DNA of 64,000 nucleotides from Anodontia alba (GCA_964016985.1 OZ024823.1:68985925-69049924), one strand, 5' to 3'. Shown: positions 46,032-57,024, counted from the first letter of the stretch. Notes: generated by a model from the letters alone, not told the origin. A program made the numbers and translations.

Positions 46032-46261
46032 TTAACCCATTTAAGCCTAGAGTCCCATAAAAGAACCATTGGCAAACAGTGTAGACCCAGATCAGACGCC
46101 GCAGAATGCGGCGTCTGATCAGGGTATACACTGTTTGCATTAAGTACAGACATTTCTATAAAACATGATAATGATAAAAACCAACCAGACACCTCTGATA
46201 TAGGAAACTGACCTGTCCAAAGAGTTTAGGTAGAAGAATCCATCCGGCATAAATGGGTTAA
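46032..46261. mobile_element. MITE with TTAA ends (piggyBac-like) and perfect palindrome
   Basis: Ends TTAACCCATTTAAGCC and the complement of TTAACCCATTTATGCCGG. TTAA on both sides fits a piggyBac-type target site. At 46090-46120 is a perfect hairpin, GATCAGACGCCGCA-GAA-TGCGGCGTCTGATC. No coding capacity. Confidence 0.75.
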
Positions 46262-46273
46262 AGAAAAGAAAGA

Positions 46274-46690
46274 TTAAGATTTCATCCATTGTATGCATCG
46301 TTTATGGAAAATTGATATATTCTTTGATAATTTTATATGTTCTGGTAAAACGTTCCAAATAAGTGTTCCTGAATATGACAAACTATCTTTAAATAATTCT
46401 TTGTTTGGTTTTGGGGTTACAAATATATTATTTGAAGAGGACCGTAAAATATGAGATTCGTTATTTAAAATGGTCAGCTCAAACATATCTCTGATATATA
46501 ATGGAGCTTCTTGAATAAATACTTTAAACATAAATTTTGCCTTCCTTAGGAAAATACGCTCATAAATTGTAAGGATTTTAATTTTATTCATACTTTCAGC
46601 CATGTCATAAATATCATAATTAAGAATAATTCTGCAAGCTTGTTTTTGAAGTCGGTAAATTTTCATCAGATTTTTTTGCGACATATTTCC
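46274..46690 (-). pseudogene. CR1/Jockey-like LINE, ORF2 C-terminal fragment
   Basis: A 136-codon frame begins MSQKNLMKIYRLQKQACRII, then has IYERIFLRKAKFMFKVF, EAPLYIRDMFEL, DSLSYSGTLIWNVLP and a short tail. The LQKxAxRIIL, FxYKVxxxxAPxY and SYSGxxxWNxLP motifs are those of the region after the reverse transcriptase in CR1/Jockey-type elements. The reverse transcriptase itself is absent, as is usual for 5'-truncated copies. The frame is intact over its length, so the copy is not very old. Confidence 0.8.
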
Positions 46691-47833
46691 CCAAATAATA
46701 TTACAAGTCGTGCTTGACGTATTACTATCATATTTTGAGATTATGTGAGCTATATTTCACAGCCCTGTATTTTTGCCGTATATCTCCCACTATTTGATAT
46801 CTATTAAAGCATCATATTTACATATAATGACACAGTGTGACCCAAACTTTGACCTCAAAGTAAATATAAATCAGCATGACCTATATTTCATGTCTAGTGA
46901 TTTTGCTTAATATTTTTTAGATTATTTAAAGGATTAACATCATAGTTGGTATAATGGATCAATGTGACCATCAGATTAATTTCTCAAGTAAATGTAGGTC
47001 AGTGACCTATATAATAAAATGGTCCAGCAAATATGCTTCATGTCTTGAAGACTATTTACTCTAGAAAAGTTGTACTCGGGATGATAGATCAGTGTCATTC
47101 AAAGACTGACATTGTAAACTATATTTTGTCTTATATCATTGTCATTAACTTTAAAATATTTTATAATTAAGAAATGGTGCCAGCTAGGGGTATTCGTGAC
47201 CCTCAGGGCACTTGCTCTAGTTTCATTTGGGTCTGCACAGTTTGCACTACTCCTGACTATTGCATGGAAATATTGTATTTCATGCGGTCATTGCTAGTTT
47301 CATCACTGTGAAGCAGGGGGATGGCTAGCAGTGCAGATTTGGATGAGATGGCTCATCATGAGCTGTTTCATCTGGGTCTGCACTGTGTGCACTTCTCTTA
47401 ATTGTTGCATGGAGATGTTATATTGCATGTCGGTTGGTGCTAGGTTCAGTTATACAATGCATGAAGACTGTCAACAATCTAGATTCAGATGGGGTGGCGC
47501 ATGTGAGCTGTTTGATCTGGGTCTACATGGTTTGCACTGCTCTTGCTTATTGCGTGGAGATATGTTTCATGCTGGTCAGGGCTAGTTTCAACACTGTGAG
47601 ACAGGATGATGGCCAACAGTGTGGATTCCGATGGAATGGCTTTATATCAGCTGTTTTATCTTGGTCCACACTGTTTGCACTTCTCTTGCTTGTAACATGT
47701 AGATATTGCACTTTAGATGTATGGATGCGAGGTTCAGTGATATGTTTGCATGAAGATTGTCAGTGGTCTAGATCTGGATGGGGTGACTCACGTGAGCTGT
47801 TTCATCTGGGTCTATATGGAGGATCACCAGCTG

Positions 47834-48253
47834 TCTGGATTCAGGTTGAATATCCTCATAATGGGCAGTTTGATGGATACAACCTGTTTGTACTACTGAT
47901 CATGGATTACATTTTGTACAGGAGGAATATTAAAATTATTGTTAATTCTTGCTATTGGTCCAGATATTACAGCTTTAGATAGTACCATATTGTCAACACA
48001 GTGGACATCTTTGTTTTTTTTTGTCTTTTGTCTATTTGCTCTGTTTTGTTTATTTCTCACACAGTTTTTTTCAAAATAGGACACAGAATTAGAGCATAAA
48101 TTCTAATTAGACTATATCTTTTACATTTTTCTATATGGATTTTTTTATATACTTTGTTGTTTCTGTTCTATGTTTCATTCTTTGGGACCTGGTAGCTACC
48201 TTTTTCCTTTCTGCACATTTTGTACAAATACATGTTCTAGTTTTCATTAAGAA
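47834..48253 (+). other. Possible 5' region of the L1/Tx1-like LINE
   Basis: AT-rich DNA with T runs between the 127-bp array and the first LINE codon. No ORF1-like protein is seen, so the LINE either lacks or has lost ORF1. Confidence 0.4.
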
Positions 48254-49642
48254 TGGCTGATTTGCATGTACTTTCCTATAATACACAAGGCCTACAAGGT
48301 ATTGAAAAGAGAATTGACATCTTTGAATATTTGAAAAACATGGGACAAGATATTTATTGTTTACAAAGACACTCATTTTATAAAAGAAAATGAAATAAAT
48401 GTAATAGATCAGTGGAGTAACAGTAACTGCATATTTAATAATTTCAAGTCTAATGCCCATGGTGTGGCAATATTTTTTAACAAAGATCTTGATTATAAAA
48501 TACATACAGTCGAATGTCAATAGCTCGAACACTGATGGCTCATTCACCATGGCTAATTCGGTTCACCATGTCTAATTCGAACTCAGTTTTGAGTACCTAC
48601 GAAATTCTTCCAATAGATCAAGAAAACAAATATTTAAGGAAGCTTTCTTATTTCATTACGAAATTGTATGTTGTGTGTACTCATTAGAATTGCCTCTTCA
48701 AGGTGATTCTAATGAGTAACTCAACATACACTTATTGTGTAGAAGATCGCTAGGTTTCCCAGAATTAGCGATATTTGCTTCCCGATCTGGCGCCATGATT
48801 AACCTTCACTGGCTCGCACTACCCATGGCTCGAACAATTTTCCATGGTCCCAAAGGTGTTCGAGCCATTGAAGTTCGACTGTAGAAAAATAATTGATGAA
48901 AATGGAAATTTTATAATCTTGGATTTAAATGTACATAACCAAAGATTATCCTTGATCAATCTATGTGGACCAAACAAGAACAATCCTGATTTCTTTAAAA
49001 TAATTTCAAATTATACTAATGAAATAGGTAATACAGATGTGTGGTGATTACAACTGTGTATTGAATCCAGATTTAGACTATTATAATTATAAATGTTTGA
49101 ATAATCCAAAAGCAAGAGAAGAGGTTCTAGATATTATTAACACAAAATACTTGGTAGATCCATTCAGGGAAAACTTTCCAACACAAAAAAAATTTACATG
49201 GAGAAAAAGGAATCCATGTAAACAAGCAAGATTAGACTACTTCCTAATTTCTGAAAATTTAATGCAATTTCTTAAAAACTCCACCATAGAATCCAGTTAT
49301 AGATCTGACCATTCTATGATTACTTTAGAACTTAACTTTACAAACTTTGAACATTGAAAATCATACTGGAAACACAATAACTCCTTATTAAGTGACATAG
49401 AATATTTGAAACAGATAAATGAAAAGATTACAGAGGTAAAAAGACAATATGCAGTACCTATTTATAATTTAGATAATATTGACAACATTCCAATTGACAA
49501 ATTAGAACTTACAATAACTGACCAGCTGTTTTTAGATGTCTTATTAATGGAAATTCGAGGAAAAGCAATCTCCTATGCAAGTTATAAGAAGAAAGAGGCA
49601 GATGCTAGGGAAAAATATTTATTAAAACTATCAAGGATTTAG
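48254..49642 (+). pseudogene. LINE ORF2, APE-type endonuclease part
   Basis: Begins MADLHVLSYNTQGLQGIEKR, the usual start of an apurinic-type endonuclease domain. A one-base insertion near 48371 shifts the frame just before a DTHF-like motif. The MITE at 48507 interrupts it next. After the MITE the frame runs to about 49045, where another shift is followed by CGDYNCVLNP. It ends with RLDYFLISENL and RSDHSMITLEL, the SDH motif being the catalytic His region of this nuclease family. A TGA at 49355 lies in a GKSYWK-like linker, and the frame continues to 49642. Target nicking would have been its job. All these breaks make it a pseudogene. Confidence 0.85.
48507..48881. mobile_element. pogo/Tigger-like MITE inserted in the LINE
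   Basis: Ends CAGTCGAATGTCAATAGCTC and the complement of CAGTCGAACTTCAATGGCTC, flanked by TA (48505-48506 and 48882-48883). Both continue with GAACAC. The CAGT start, TA target and 375-bp length fit a pogo-type MITE. Removing it with one TA rejoins the LINE frame without a gap. An ACTCATTAGAA/TTCTAATGAGT stem (48679-48717) lies inside, and a similar stem occurs at 57795-57833. Confidence 0.88.
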
Positions 49643-51844
49643 AAAACATAATTAACAAAGACAAATTTGAACAAATTGAAATTCTTAAAACTGAGTTAAT
49701 TAATATACGTCAGGAAAAATTAAAAGGACATATGTTAAGATCAAAAGCTCAGTATATTGATGAAGGTAAGAAACCAACTAAATATGTTTGTGGATTAGAA
49801 AAACACAATTAAATTTCAAAAATAATATGTAAAATTGAAAAAGAGGATGGAACAATAATATGTGATCAAGAAGAAATTTTATTAGAAACTAAAAACTTTT
49901 ATGAAAACTTATATAAATCAAAGGATAATACTTTAGAGGATATTGATTAGAAAATTATATGAGAGACACTAATATGATGAAAATTACTGAGGAGGAATCT
50001 AATAGTATAGAAGGACTTTTAACTTACAAAGAAATCACAGACACATTACGTAAAATGAAACATGATAAAAGCCCGGGGATAAGTGGATTTACCGCTGAAT
50101 TCTTTAAAGTTTTTTGGAAATAGTTAGGCTATTTTGTCCTTTGATCTGCTAATGAAGGGTTTGAAAATGGAGAACTCTCAATTACACAAAGATTACCGTA
50201 GGTCTTATAACATGTATCCCAAAAGAAAATAAACCTAAACAGCATCTCAAGAATTGGAGACCATTAACATTGTTAGACACTGTTTACAAAATAGCCTCTG
50301 GAGCTATAGTAAACAGACTTAAGCAGGTAATAGATAAAATAATTAACAAAGACCAAACAGGATTTTTAAAAGGATACATTGGTGAAAATACACGTTTAAT
50401 ATATGATTTAATGAATTATACTGAGCAAAACAATATTCCAGGTCTTCTACTACTTATTGATTTTGAGAAAGCTTTTGATTCTTTATCATGGTCATTCGTA
50501 CAAAAAGCTCTAAAATTTTTAAATTTTGGTCCAACCAGATGGATTAACATATTTTACAAACATATAACTGCATCTATAATTCAGTGTGGACATATGTCAC
50601 CATCCTTTAATATAGGGCACAGATGCTGTCAGGGAGACCCATTATCTCCTTACATTTTTATACTATGTGCAGAATTTCTGGCAACAAAAATAAAAAAAAA
50701 ATAAAAGAATCAAAGGCATTAAAATAGAAAACACTGAGTTTAAAATTTCACAATATGCAGATGACACTTCTATTTTTTTAGATGGATCTAGTGAAGCTCT
50801 GAATTGCACACTCGAAAAACTAGACAGATTTGCAAATATATCAGGTCTAAAAATTAATTTTAATAAAACACAACTGGTATGGATTGGCTCTGAAAAATAC
50901 AGTACAAGCTCAATTAAAACAAAGTGGAAACTGTCATGGGGAATAAAGTAATTTAAAGTTTTGGGAATAAATTTTAATGTTGATCTTGATAAAATGATAA
51001 AGGAGAACTATACAGCAAAAATAAAACAGTTAGAAAATATGGTAAAACAATGGGGAAGGCAGTCTTTAACACCTTTAGGGAAAATAACTGTAATAAAGAC
51101 ATTCATGACTTCAATATTTATTCATTTGTTTATATCCTTGCCAAATCAAAGTCAGGCAATTATGGATTATATAAATAACACAATATTCAGTTTCTTATGG
51201 AATAATAAGACAAGCAAAATTAAACAATCAGTGATAATTAAACAATATTGTGAAGGTGGGTTGAAAACGATTAATGTAAAAGCTTTCATTTATGCACTTA
51301 AAACAACGTGGATAAGAAGGCTTATAACAACAGACAGCAAATGGCAATATTTTATAAGAGTTAATATTGAAATGGATAAACTACTACCTGTGGTTTAAAA
51401 TATGTTAGTGAAAAAATGAAACATATACATAACAATTTTTGGAAAGATGTGTTACAAGCATTCATAAATATTGACAAGAAGATGGAAATAAATGAAAGAT
51501 CTGTATTAAAAACTCCAATATTTTACAATGAAAATATAAAGATAGGCAACTCATATATTTTTTACAGTGCATCATCCATGGTTTAAGAAAGGAATAAGAT
51601 TTATAAATGACTTGGTTAAAGACAGTGGTGAATTTTTCACACAAGGCGAATTTACGGATAACACAAGGATCCAAACTAATAGTCTACAATATCATGGAAT
51701 AATCTGGGCTATTAAAACGTATCTAAAAGAATCCAAAATAAATGTTTGTCATAAACAAAATAACCCTTTTATCCCAACATATATACTTCCTTTTTTCCAA
51801 CAACAAAAAGGAACTAAAATCATGTATAATATTTTAAATCAAAA
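49620..51844 (+). pseudogene. LINE ORF2, reverse transcriptase part
   Basis: RSKAQYIDEGKKPTKYV leads into the reverse transcriptase. Motifs in order are KMKHDKSPGISGFTAEFF, NWRPLTLLDTVYKIASG, DQTGFLKG, LLLIDFEKAFDSLSW (motif A, first catalytic Asp near 50459), CCQGDPLSPYIFILCAEF (motif B) and YADD at 50754-50765 (motif C), then GLKINFNKTQLVW and PLGKITVIKTF. The wording is that of the L1/Tx1 clade. A poly(A) slip near 50700 and stops near 49813, 50124 and 50949 interrupt it. Both catalytic motifs survive, so decay was random rather than targeted. Confidence 0.9.
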
Positions 51845-53045
51845 CAAGAGGCCCACGGGCCACGGGTCGCTCACCTGAGTGGCATAGCGAGTGCAGATAT
51901 GCAGATGTTATGTAACATTTTTCCAATCCTGTCATCGCAACTAATGAAAAGATCATCCTTTAATTAGTTCTTAATTTTGAAGATGAATATTATATATGGC
52001 ATGACAGTCAATGGAGCGTGATCATTTGAACAAACTCTCAATCACATTTCAACAGTAGGATCAATGTGAAATTTGGTTGCAATTGCCTAAGTGGTTTCTG
52101 AAGAATCATGATTTTATACATGTAAACAGCACAGTGGCAGGGAAATATAATAAACATAAACAAGACGGTAGCCATCTTGGATTTCCAATCAGAATGATTT
52201 TAGCTACTGCTGATCTACAAGTCATCTCGATACTTCCAATGAACTTTAAGTCAATTGCCCTTTCGGTTCAGGAGAAAAAGTTCAAAACAGATTTTCAAGA
52301 TGGCCACCATAACCGCAATTTGAGATTTCCTATCGCAACGATTTGAGCTATTTTTGATCTACAAGTCACCCCGATGCTTCCTACTAAGTTTCGAGTCAAT
52401 TGGCCTTTCAGTTCAGAAGAAGAAAAGAAAAATAGATTTTCAAGATGGCCGCCATCTTGGATTTCCGATCGGAATGATTTTAACTATTTTTATATCAACA
52501 AGTCATCCCGATGCTTCCTACCAATTTTCAAATCAACTGGCCCTTTGGTTCAGAAAAATAAGTGAAAATAAGAGTTTCAAGATGGCCGCCATGACAGCCA
52601 TCTTGGATTTCCGATCAAAACAATTTAAGCTATTTTAGATCTACAAGTCACCCCGATGCTTCCTAGCAAGTTTGGAGTCAATTGGCCTTTTGGTTCAGGA
52701 GAAGAAGAGAAAAATAGATTTTCAAGATGGCTGCCATGGCGGCCATCTTGGATTTCCGATTGGCATGATTTTAGCTATTTTTGATCTACAAGTCACCCCA
52801 ATGCTTCCTAGCAAGTTTGGAGTCAATTGGCCTTTCTGTTCAGGAGAAGAAGCAAAAAATAGATTTTCAAGATGGCTGCCATGGCAAGATGCCTACCAAG
52901 TAACAAGTCAGTTGGCCCAGGGGTGTAAGAGGAGTAGGCTTTTAAAGCAATTGTTGGCGCCGCATGACGGACGACGCACGACGCAAGGCTGACATTGACT
53001 GACCACAATAGCTCACCATGAGCACTTCATGCTCAGGTGAGCTAA
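51845..53045 (+). mobile_element. HINE family i inserted in the LINE frame
   Basis: Head CAAGAGGCCCACGGGCCACG and GCTCACCTGAGTGGCATAG. About five 144-bp core units with ATGGCGGC palindromes follow, then GACGGACGACGCACGACGC, AGCTCACCATGAGCACTTCA, its hairpin partner and GGTGAGCTAA. The flanks are AAATCAAAA and TAAAGATGTT. Joining them restores the LINE reading frame exactly (Asn-Gln-Asn-Lys-Asp-Val), so the element inserted between A and T with no target duplication. Confidence 0.93.
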
Positions 53046-53673
53046 TAAAGATGTTCCAACTGGTAAAATAACTTGGAACAAAGTATACAGTATACCTGAT
53101 GAAGATTGGGATCACATTAATCTATTCCCTTTCAATATTACCAAATACCCAGCTATGATATGGTTTCAGGTGACTCTTAATCATAATATTCTAGTTACAA
53201 ACAAACTTTTATACCAAATGAAAATGAGAACAGATCTTTGTGTACTTTATGTCAATCTAATAATGAAACTATTACACACTTGCTAAGTGTGATAAGACGC
53301 AACAGTTTATTACAGATTTATTGCAGTGGCTATCAAACTATAATATACACTGTGACATTTCTGAAGAAGTTTTCATATTTGGCTTTCATAAGGAACAAAA
53401 ATTGCCAAAACCTTTGAATTTCATTTTGCTGTATGCAAAGTACTTTATATACTTGTCACGCTGTAAAAAACAGCCTCTGAACCTGAATGTATTTAAAATC
53501 AAACTCAAATACATGTATAAAGTACAAGCCCATACAGCTACTAAACAAAATGATGAGAAAATTTTTCAACATGAATGGAGCCAGTATCAGTCATTACTAA
53601 ATGATAGTACATAACACAATATAATAAGCCCAATCAATGATTAATGGTAAAACAATCATAAATAGAAAAAAAA
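53046..53673 (+). pseudogene. LINE ORF2 C-terminus and 3' tail
   Basis: Continues the frame after the HINE (KITWNKVYSIPDEDWDHIN). It contains a CxxC...HxxxxC-type zinc knuckle (CTLCQSNNETITHLL near 53246), broken by a small indel at about 53287, and ends at the stop near 53612. The last 60 bases end in an A-rich run where another HINE begins. Confidence 0.8.
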
Positions 53674-54711
53674 CAAGAGGCCCACGGGCCACGGTTCGCT
53701 CACCTAACCCTAACCTTAACCCTAACCCTAACCCTGAGTGACATAGCCACTGAAGACATGCAGATGTTCCCAATAATATATGCAAAGATTCAGCCATAAG
53801 GCATCCTCGGTTTTGGAGAATAAGATTTTTAAATGTTTTTTCCCATACAAATGCATAGGGAAGCAAACTTGTACGACCATTATTTTAGCAACTTTGGTAG
53901 ACCCCCTGTCCCCGATGATTTAAGCAAAGATTCAGCCCCAAGGCGTCCTCGGTTCTAGAGGAGAAGATTTTTAAAGGTTTTTACCATATATGGGCATGGC
54001 GGCCATCTTGGTCAATGAACCGCAACCATTTTAGCAATCTTTCATTCCCCCAACCTAAGGAGGCTCCATATGAAATTTGTGCAAAATTGGCCCAGAGGCT
54101 CCAGAGGAGAAGTCGTTTGAAATTCTGAATATTTTTCCCATACAAATGCATAAGGAAGCAAAACTGACCTCACGGTAAAAAGGTCAAATGTCAATGTACG
54201 ACCATTATTTTAGCAACTTTGGTAGACCTCCAGTTTCCGATGATATATATAAAAAGATTCAGCCACAAGGAATCCTCAGTTTTGGAGAACAAGATTTTTA
54301 AAGGTTTTTCCCATACAAATGCATAGGGAAGCAAACTTGACCTTGCCGTAAAAAGGTCGAATGTCAATATATGACAATTATTTTAGCAATTTTGCTAGAC
54401 CTCCCGTCCCCGATGACTTATGAAAAGATTCAGCCCGAAGGCATCCTCGGTTCTGGAGAAGAAGATTTTTAAAGGTTTTTACCATATATAGACATGGCGG
54501 CCATCTTGGTCAATGGACCGCGACCATTTTAGCAATTTTTCGTTTCCCCAACCTAAGGAGGCTCCATATGAAATTTGAGCAAAATTGGCTCAGGGGCTTC
54601 AGAGGAGAAGTCATTTGAAAATGTTAATGGACGGACGCACGGACGGACGGACGGACGACGGACGAAAAGTGATCACAATAGCTCATCCTGAGCATAGCTC
54701 AGGTGAGCTAA
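53674..54711 (+). mobile_element. HINE family i, ~460-bp core, with telomeric insert
   Basis: Head CAAGAGGCCCACGGGCCACG then GCTCACCT, a 30-base telomeric stretch, and GAGTGACATAG. The core is the same type as 8151-10425. The end carries GGACGGACGCACGGACGG, GATCACAATAGCTCATC, a CCTGAGC/GCTCAGG hairpin and TGAGCTAA. It is inserted at the A-rich tail of the LINE. Confidence 0.88.
53706..53735 (+). repeat. Five telomere-type hexamers inside a HINE head
   Basis: Exactly 30 bases: five AACCCT-phase units, one of them AACCTT. They lie between GCTCACCT and GAGTGACATAG, which are adjacent in every other copy. It fits a telomerase-type repair insertion at a break. Confidence 0.92.
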
Positions 54712-55404
54712 AAATAGCATGATAGTGTAAACATGTGCAAGATATCCATAACCTCCTTCTTTGTGGATAGTTACCAGGTCCCTATGGAAGGAAAAATGGA
54801 AACAAAAAGCTCACATGTTATGTATGTATGCCTCAATATGAGCATGGATACATGTGTGTCTGTGCTTTTGTGTATGTCAACATATGCATGCATGAGTTGT
54901 GCACATATTTGTGCAGGTATGCATTTATGTATGAGCCACTACATGGGATAATGAGATGGCAATCTCAGGCAGTGGGACTGGGTTTGGCCTTTGCCTTTGT
55001 GTAGTCTGAAGGGAACATTCAAAAGTCATAAGAGCCATATATATAATGGATGATATAATCTATCCAAAGGACCCATGTAGGAGGCTCATACAAAACAGAG
55101 GCCTTTAGTGAGAAAACCTGGGTGTTCTTGAATAATTTGTAAGATTGTCTTTCATAACTTAAATAATTTTTTAAAAAGTGTGAGTGACAGCGAGGAAGGT
55201 GCACTACTTACAGAAAATAAATACTTTTACATTTGTATACATGTTGACAGACTCCAGGCTGTCAGGGCAGTACAGAGAATAATTAAGTAGTGCACATTTC
55301 AAATGCGAAATAGGTAGAGTGAAAGAACTGGAGAAACTTTCATGAATACCGGGATCATGAAAGATATTTGTAACAGGTACATAGAAAATAAAAGTTTTGT
55401 TTCA
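54712..55404. other. Unique intron DNA
   Basis: No gene. A low-complexity ATGTATGCATG-like zone lies near 54830-54930. GTGCACTACTTA (about 55200) and TAAGTAGTGCAC (about 55284) form an inverted pair 70 bp apart. An A run of about 19 lies at 55404-55422. Confidence 0.5.
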
Positions 55405-55423
55405 AAAAAAAAAAAAAAAAAAC

Positions 55424-55844
55424 TAAAAGAAGATTTTTTAAGGTTTTTCCCTATAAGGGGCTATGTAAAACATGTGACCCCTAGGGCAGGACCAATTATG
55501 ACCCCAGGGCTATAATTTGAACAACATTGATAATGGTCCATTAGGTGAAGCTACACACCAACTATCAAAGACCTGGGCCTTCTGGTTTCAGAAAAGAAGA
55601 TTTTTAAAGGATTTTGCTAATTTTCACCTATTTATTGCCATGGCAACCAGAGTTCTGCTTGGATTCCAAATCTTTGAACAACTTTCAGTTAGTACCTCCC
55701 AAGGATCATTCTGGTGAAGTTTGGTCCAAATTGGCCCAGTGGTTTAGGAGGAGATGTCAATTGTTGACGGACACAGAACGACGGATGCCGGACAACTGGC
55801 CTATCAGAATAGCTCACTGAGCACTATGTGCTCAGGTGAGCTAA
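55424..55844 (+). mobile_element. HINE 3' end carrying the 42591-type unit
   Basis: A single unit of the CTATAATTTGAACAACATTG type is followed by a TTGCCATGGCAACC stretch, a GACGGACACAGAACGACGG tract, ATCAGAATAGCTCACTGAGC, a TGAGCAC/GTGCTCA hairpin and CAGGTGAGCTAA. It shows that the 42591-44984 array unit belongs to the same structural class. Confidence 0.75.
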
Positions 55845-55950
55845 AAAAGCATGGAATAAGTTCTTCAAAGTTTCAGGGCATTACTGAACAGTAAATATAT
55901 ACTTAACAACAATGAAAACCAGACACTTTTAAAAATTATTGCAAACGTCG

Positions 55951-56013
55951 TGACGTCACACCGAAGGAATCCAAGAAAGATGGCAGCCTCTACTGCGAGG
56001 GGTAACCAGGGGT
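55951..56013 (+). promoter_or_regulatory. CRE and exon-like segment within the Tc1-like element
   Basis: TGACGTCA at 55951-55958 is a perfect cAMP-response element. At 55980 AAGATGGCAGCC gives a strong start context and a frame MAASTARGNQG, followed by a good splice donor GGTGAGTG at 56011. A plausible acceptor (TTTTCTTCCTTTCAG) ends at 56101, but joining the two gives an immediate stop, so the exon does not read into the transposase. It may be a captured host promoter and first exon, or chance. Confidence 0.35.
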
Positions 56014-56105
56014 GAGTGCTGTTTTGTTTTCTTTTCAATTGCTTAAGGCAGTGAGGTAAACGACACACTGCAGTAAGTGACTTTCATTTTCTTCCTTTCA
56101 GGTGA

Positions 56106-56825
56106 TTTGTCAACCCTGAGACAACCAGAAGAATACTCAAATCAAGTCACATCAGGTGTAGACATCCAGACAAAGGTTTGATGTTGACTCAACATCGTCC
56201 AGCTGGAAGGTTGACTTGGGCAAGACCTCATGCAAGGTGAACACGTCAACAATGCGGCACTGTATTCTTTAGTGAGGAGTCCAAATTTAATCTCATTTTT
56301 GCTGACGGAAGGCTTTGAGTCTGGCGACAAACAAGAGAGTGATTCGATGATGCATGTGTTGTTGAATATGATCGCTGGGGTGGAGGCAGTGTTCACGTCT
56401 GGGGTGGTATTACAGCATTCAATAAAACTCAACTGGTTGTGCTCAACGGAAACGTAAACGCGCAGTCATACATAAACAATGTTCTGAGGCCCGTGGTCAT
56501 TCCATTTATGCATCGCCATCTACCCAGAGACATTTATCAGCAAGACAATGCGAGTGCACACACTGCTGGAGCTTCCATGAATTTTCTGAATCAAAACAAT
56601 ATCAATGTTCTTGAGTGGCCATCATTTTCACCGGACATGTGGGACCAGTTGGGTAGAGCAGTGCATTCCTGAAACCCCCCGCCACGTAATGTATGCGAAT
56701 TAAGTCGAGCACTGGAACTGGAATAGAACAACATTACTCAACAGAGCATTCTTACTCTCATACAGTCAATGACAAGGTGTATACAGGCTTGCATAAATGC
56801 TAATGGGGGACATACAAAATACTGA
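56106..56825 (+). pseudogene. Tc1-like transposase remnant
   Basis: Recognisable in shifting frames: TTRRILKSSHIRCRHPDKG (end of the DNA-binding domain), LTQHRPAGRLTWARPHA, a catalytic-core segment FSEESKFNLIFADGR, GGGSVHVWGGITAFNKTQL, NGNVNAQSYINNVLRPVVI, IYQQDNASAHTA and NQNNINVLEWPSFSPD, to a C-terminus ending at TGA 56823-56825. The first catalytic Asp (usually SDES) is Glu. The segment carrying the third acidic residue (NPIEH-like) is deleted between FSPD and MWDQLGRAV. Frameshifts and an internal stop add to this. The N-terminal third is missing. Confidence 0.85.
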
Positions 56826-57024
56826 AATTTTTAAAACCATGGGTAGTGCTGTTTGATCAGCATGCATGCGCTTCTTTATAAGCTTTGACGAAAACTTTTT
56901 GTTCATATCATGCGACTTTAAATGCATTATCAATATACCAACCATTGAAATATTTGCTGTTTAGTAAATATATTTTTTCTGCATTGTACTAAGTGTCAGG
57001 TTTTCATTGTTGCTAAGTATATAT

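Larger units (their letters stand above)
45562..47220 (-). mobile_element. HINE family iv, minus strand, complete ends
   Basis: On the minus strand it starts CTAGAGCAAGTGCCCTGAGG at 47220 and continues GTCACGAATACCCC. It ends with a GACAGACAGACGAACAGACA tract and the hairpin TATACCCCCTTGGCATACTT with its complement (about 45567-45602), followed by TAATAA. Inside are a piggyBac-like MITE and a CR1-like C-terminal fragment. The 5' motif ATACCCC repeats the arm of the 3' hairpin, as in the other families. Confidence 0.7.
44985..47833 (+). repeat. ~127-bp tandem array split by an inserted element
   Basis: Units with GAGCTGTTTCATCTGGGTCT, GCACTGTTTGCAC, GCATGGAAGTATTGTGT and CAGTGCTAGTTTCAACACT lie at 44985-45561 and 47221-47833. 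The 45562-47220 element lies between them. The 182-codon frame at 47434-47982 is a by-product of the array. Confidence 0.8.
48254..53673 (+). mobile_element. L1/Tx1-clade LINE, about 3.8 kb net, dead
   Basis: Endonuclease, reverse transcriptase and a C-terminal zinc-knuckle region follow each other on the plus strand. A 375-bp MITE (48507-48881) and a 1201-bp HINE (51845-53045) are inserted in it. With these removed, about 3.84 kb remains, close to a full ORF2 plus a short 3' tail ending in an A-rich run at about 53664-53673. Several frameshifts and stops are spread along it, so it cannot make a working protein. A third insertion (HINE at 53674) sits at its A-rich end. Confidence 0.88.
55898..57024 (+). 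mobile_element. Tc1-like element, about 1.1 kb, inactive
   Basis: Inverted ends TATACTTAACAACAATGAAA-ACCAGACACT (from 55898) and the complement of TATACTTAGCAACAATGAAA-ACCTGACACT (to about 57024). TA-rich flanks fit a TA target. It encloses a broken Tc1-type transposase and, before it, a CpG-containing stretch with a CRE and exon-like signals that is not usual for such elements. Confidence 0.8.

Noticed and set aside
47434..47982. 182-codon open frame
   Set aside because: It runs through the 127-bp tandem array and into unique DNA. The residues echo the repeat period and match no family I know.
55980..56105. A spliced 5' exon for the Tc1-like transposase
   Set aside because: Joining the donor at 56012 to the acceptor at 56101 gives an immediate stop codon, so this is not kept as a gene model.
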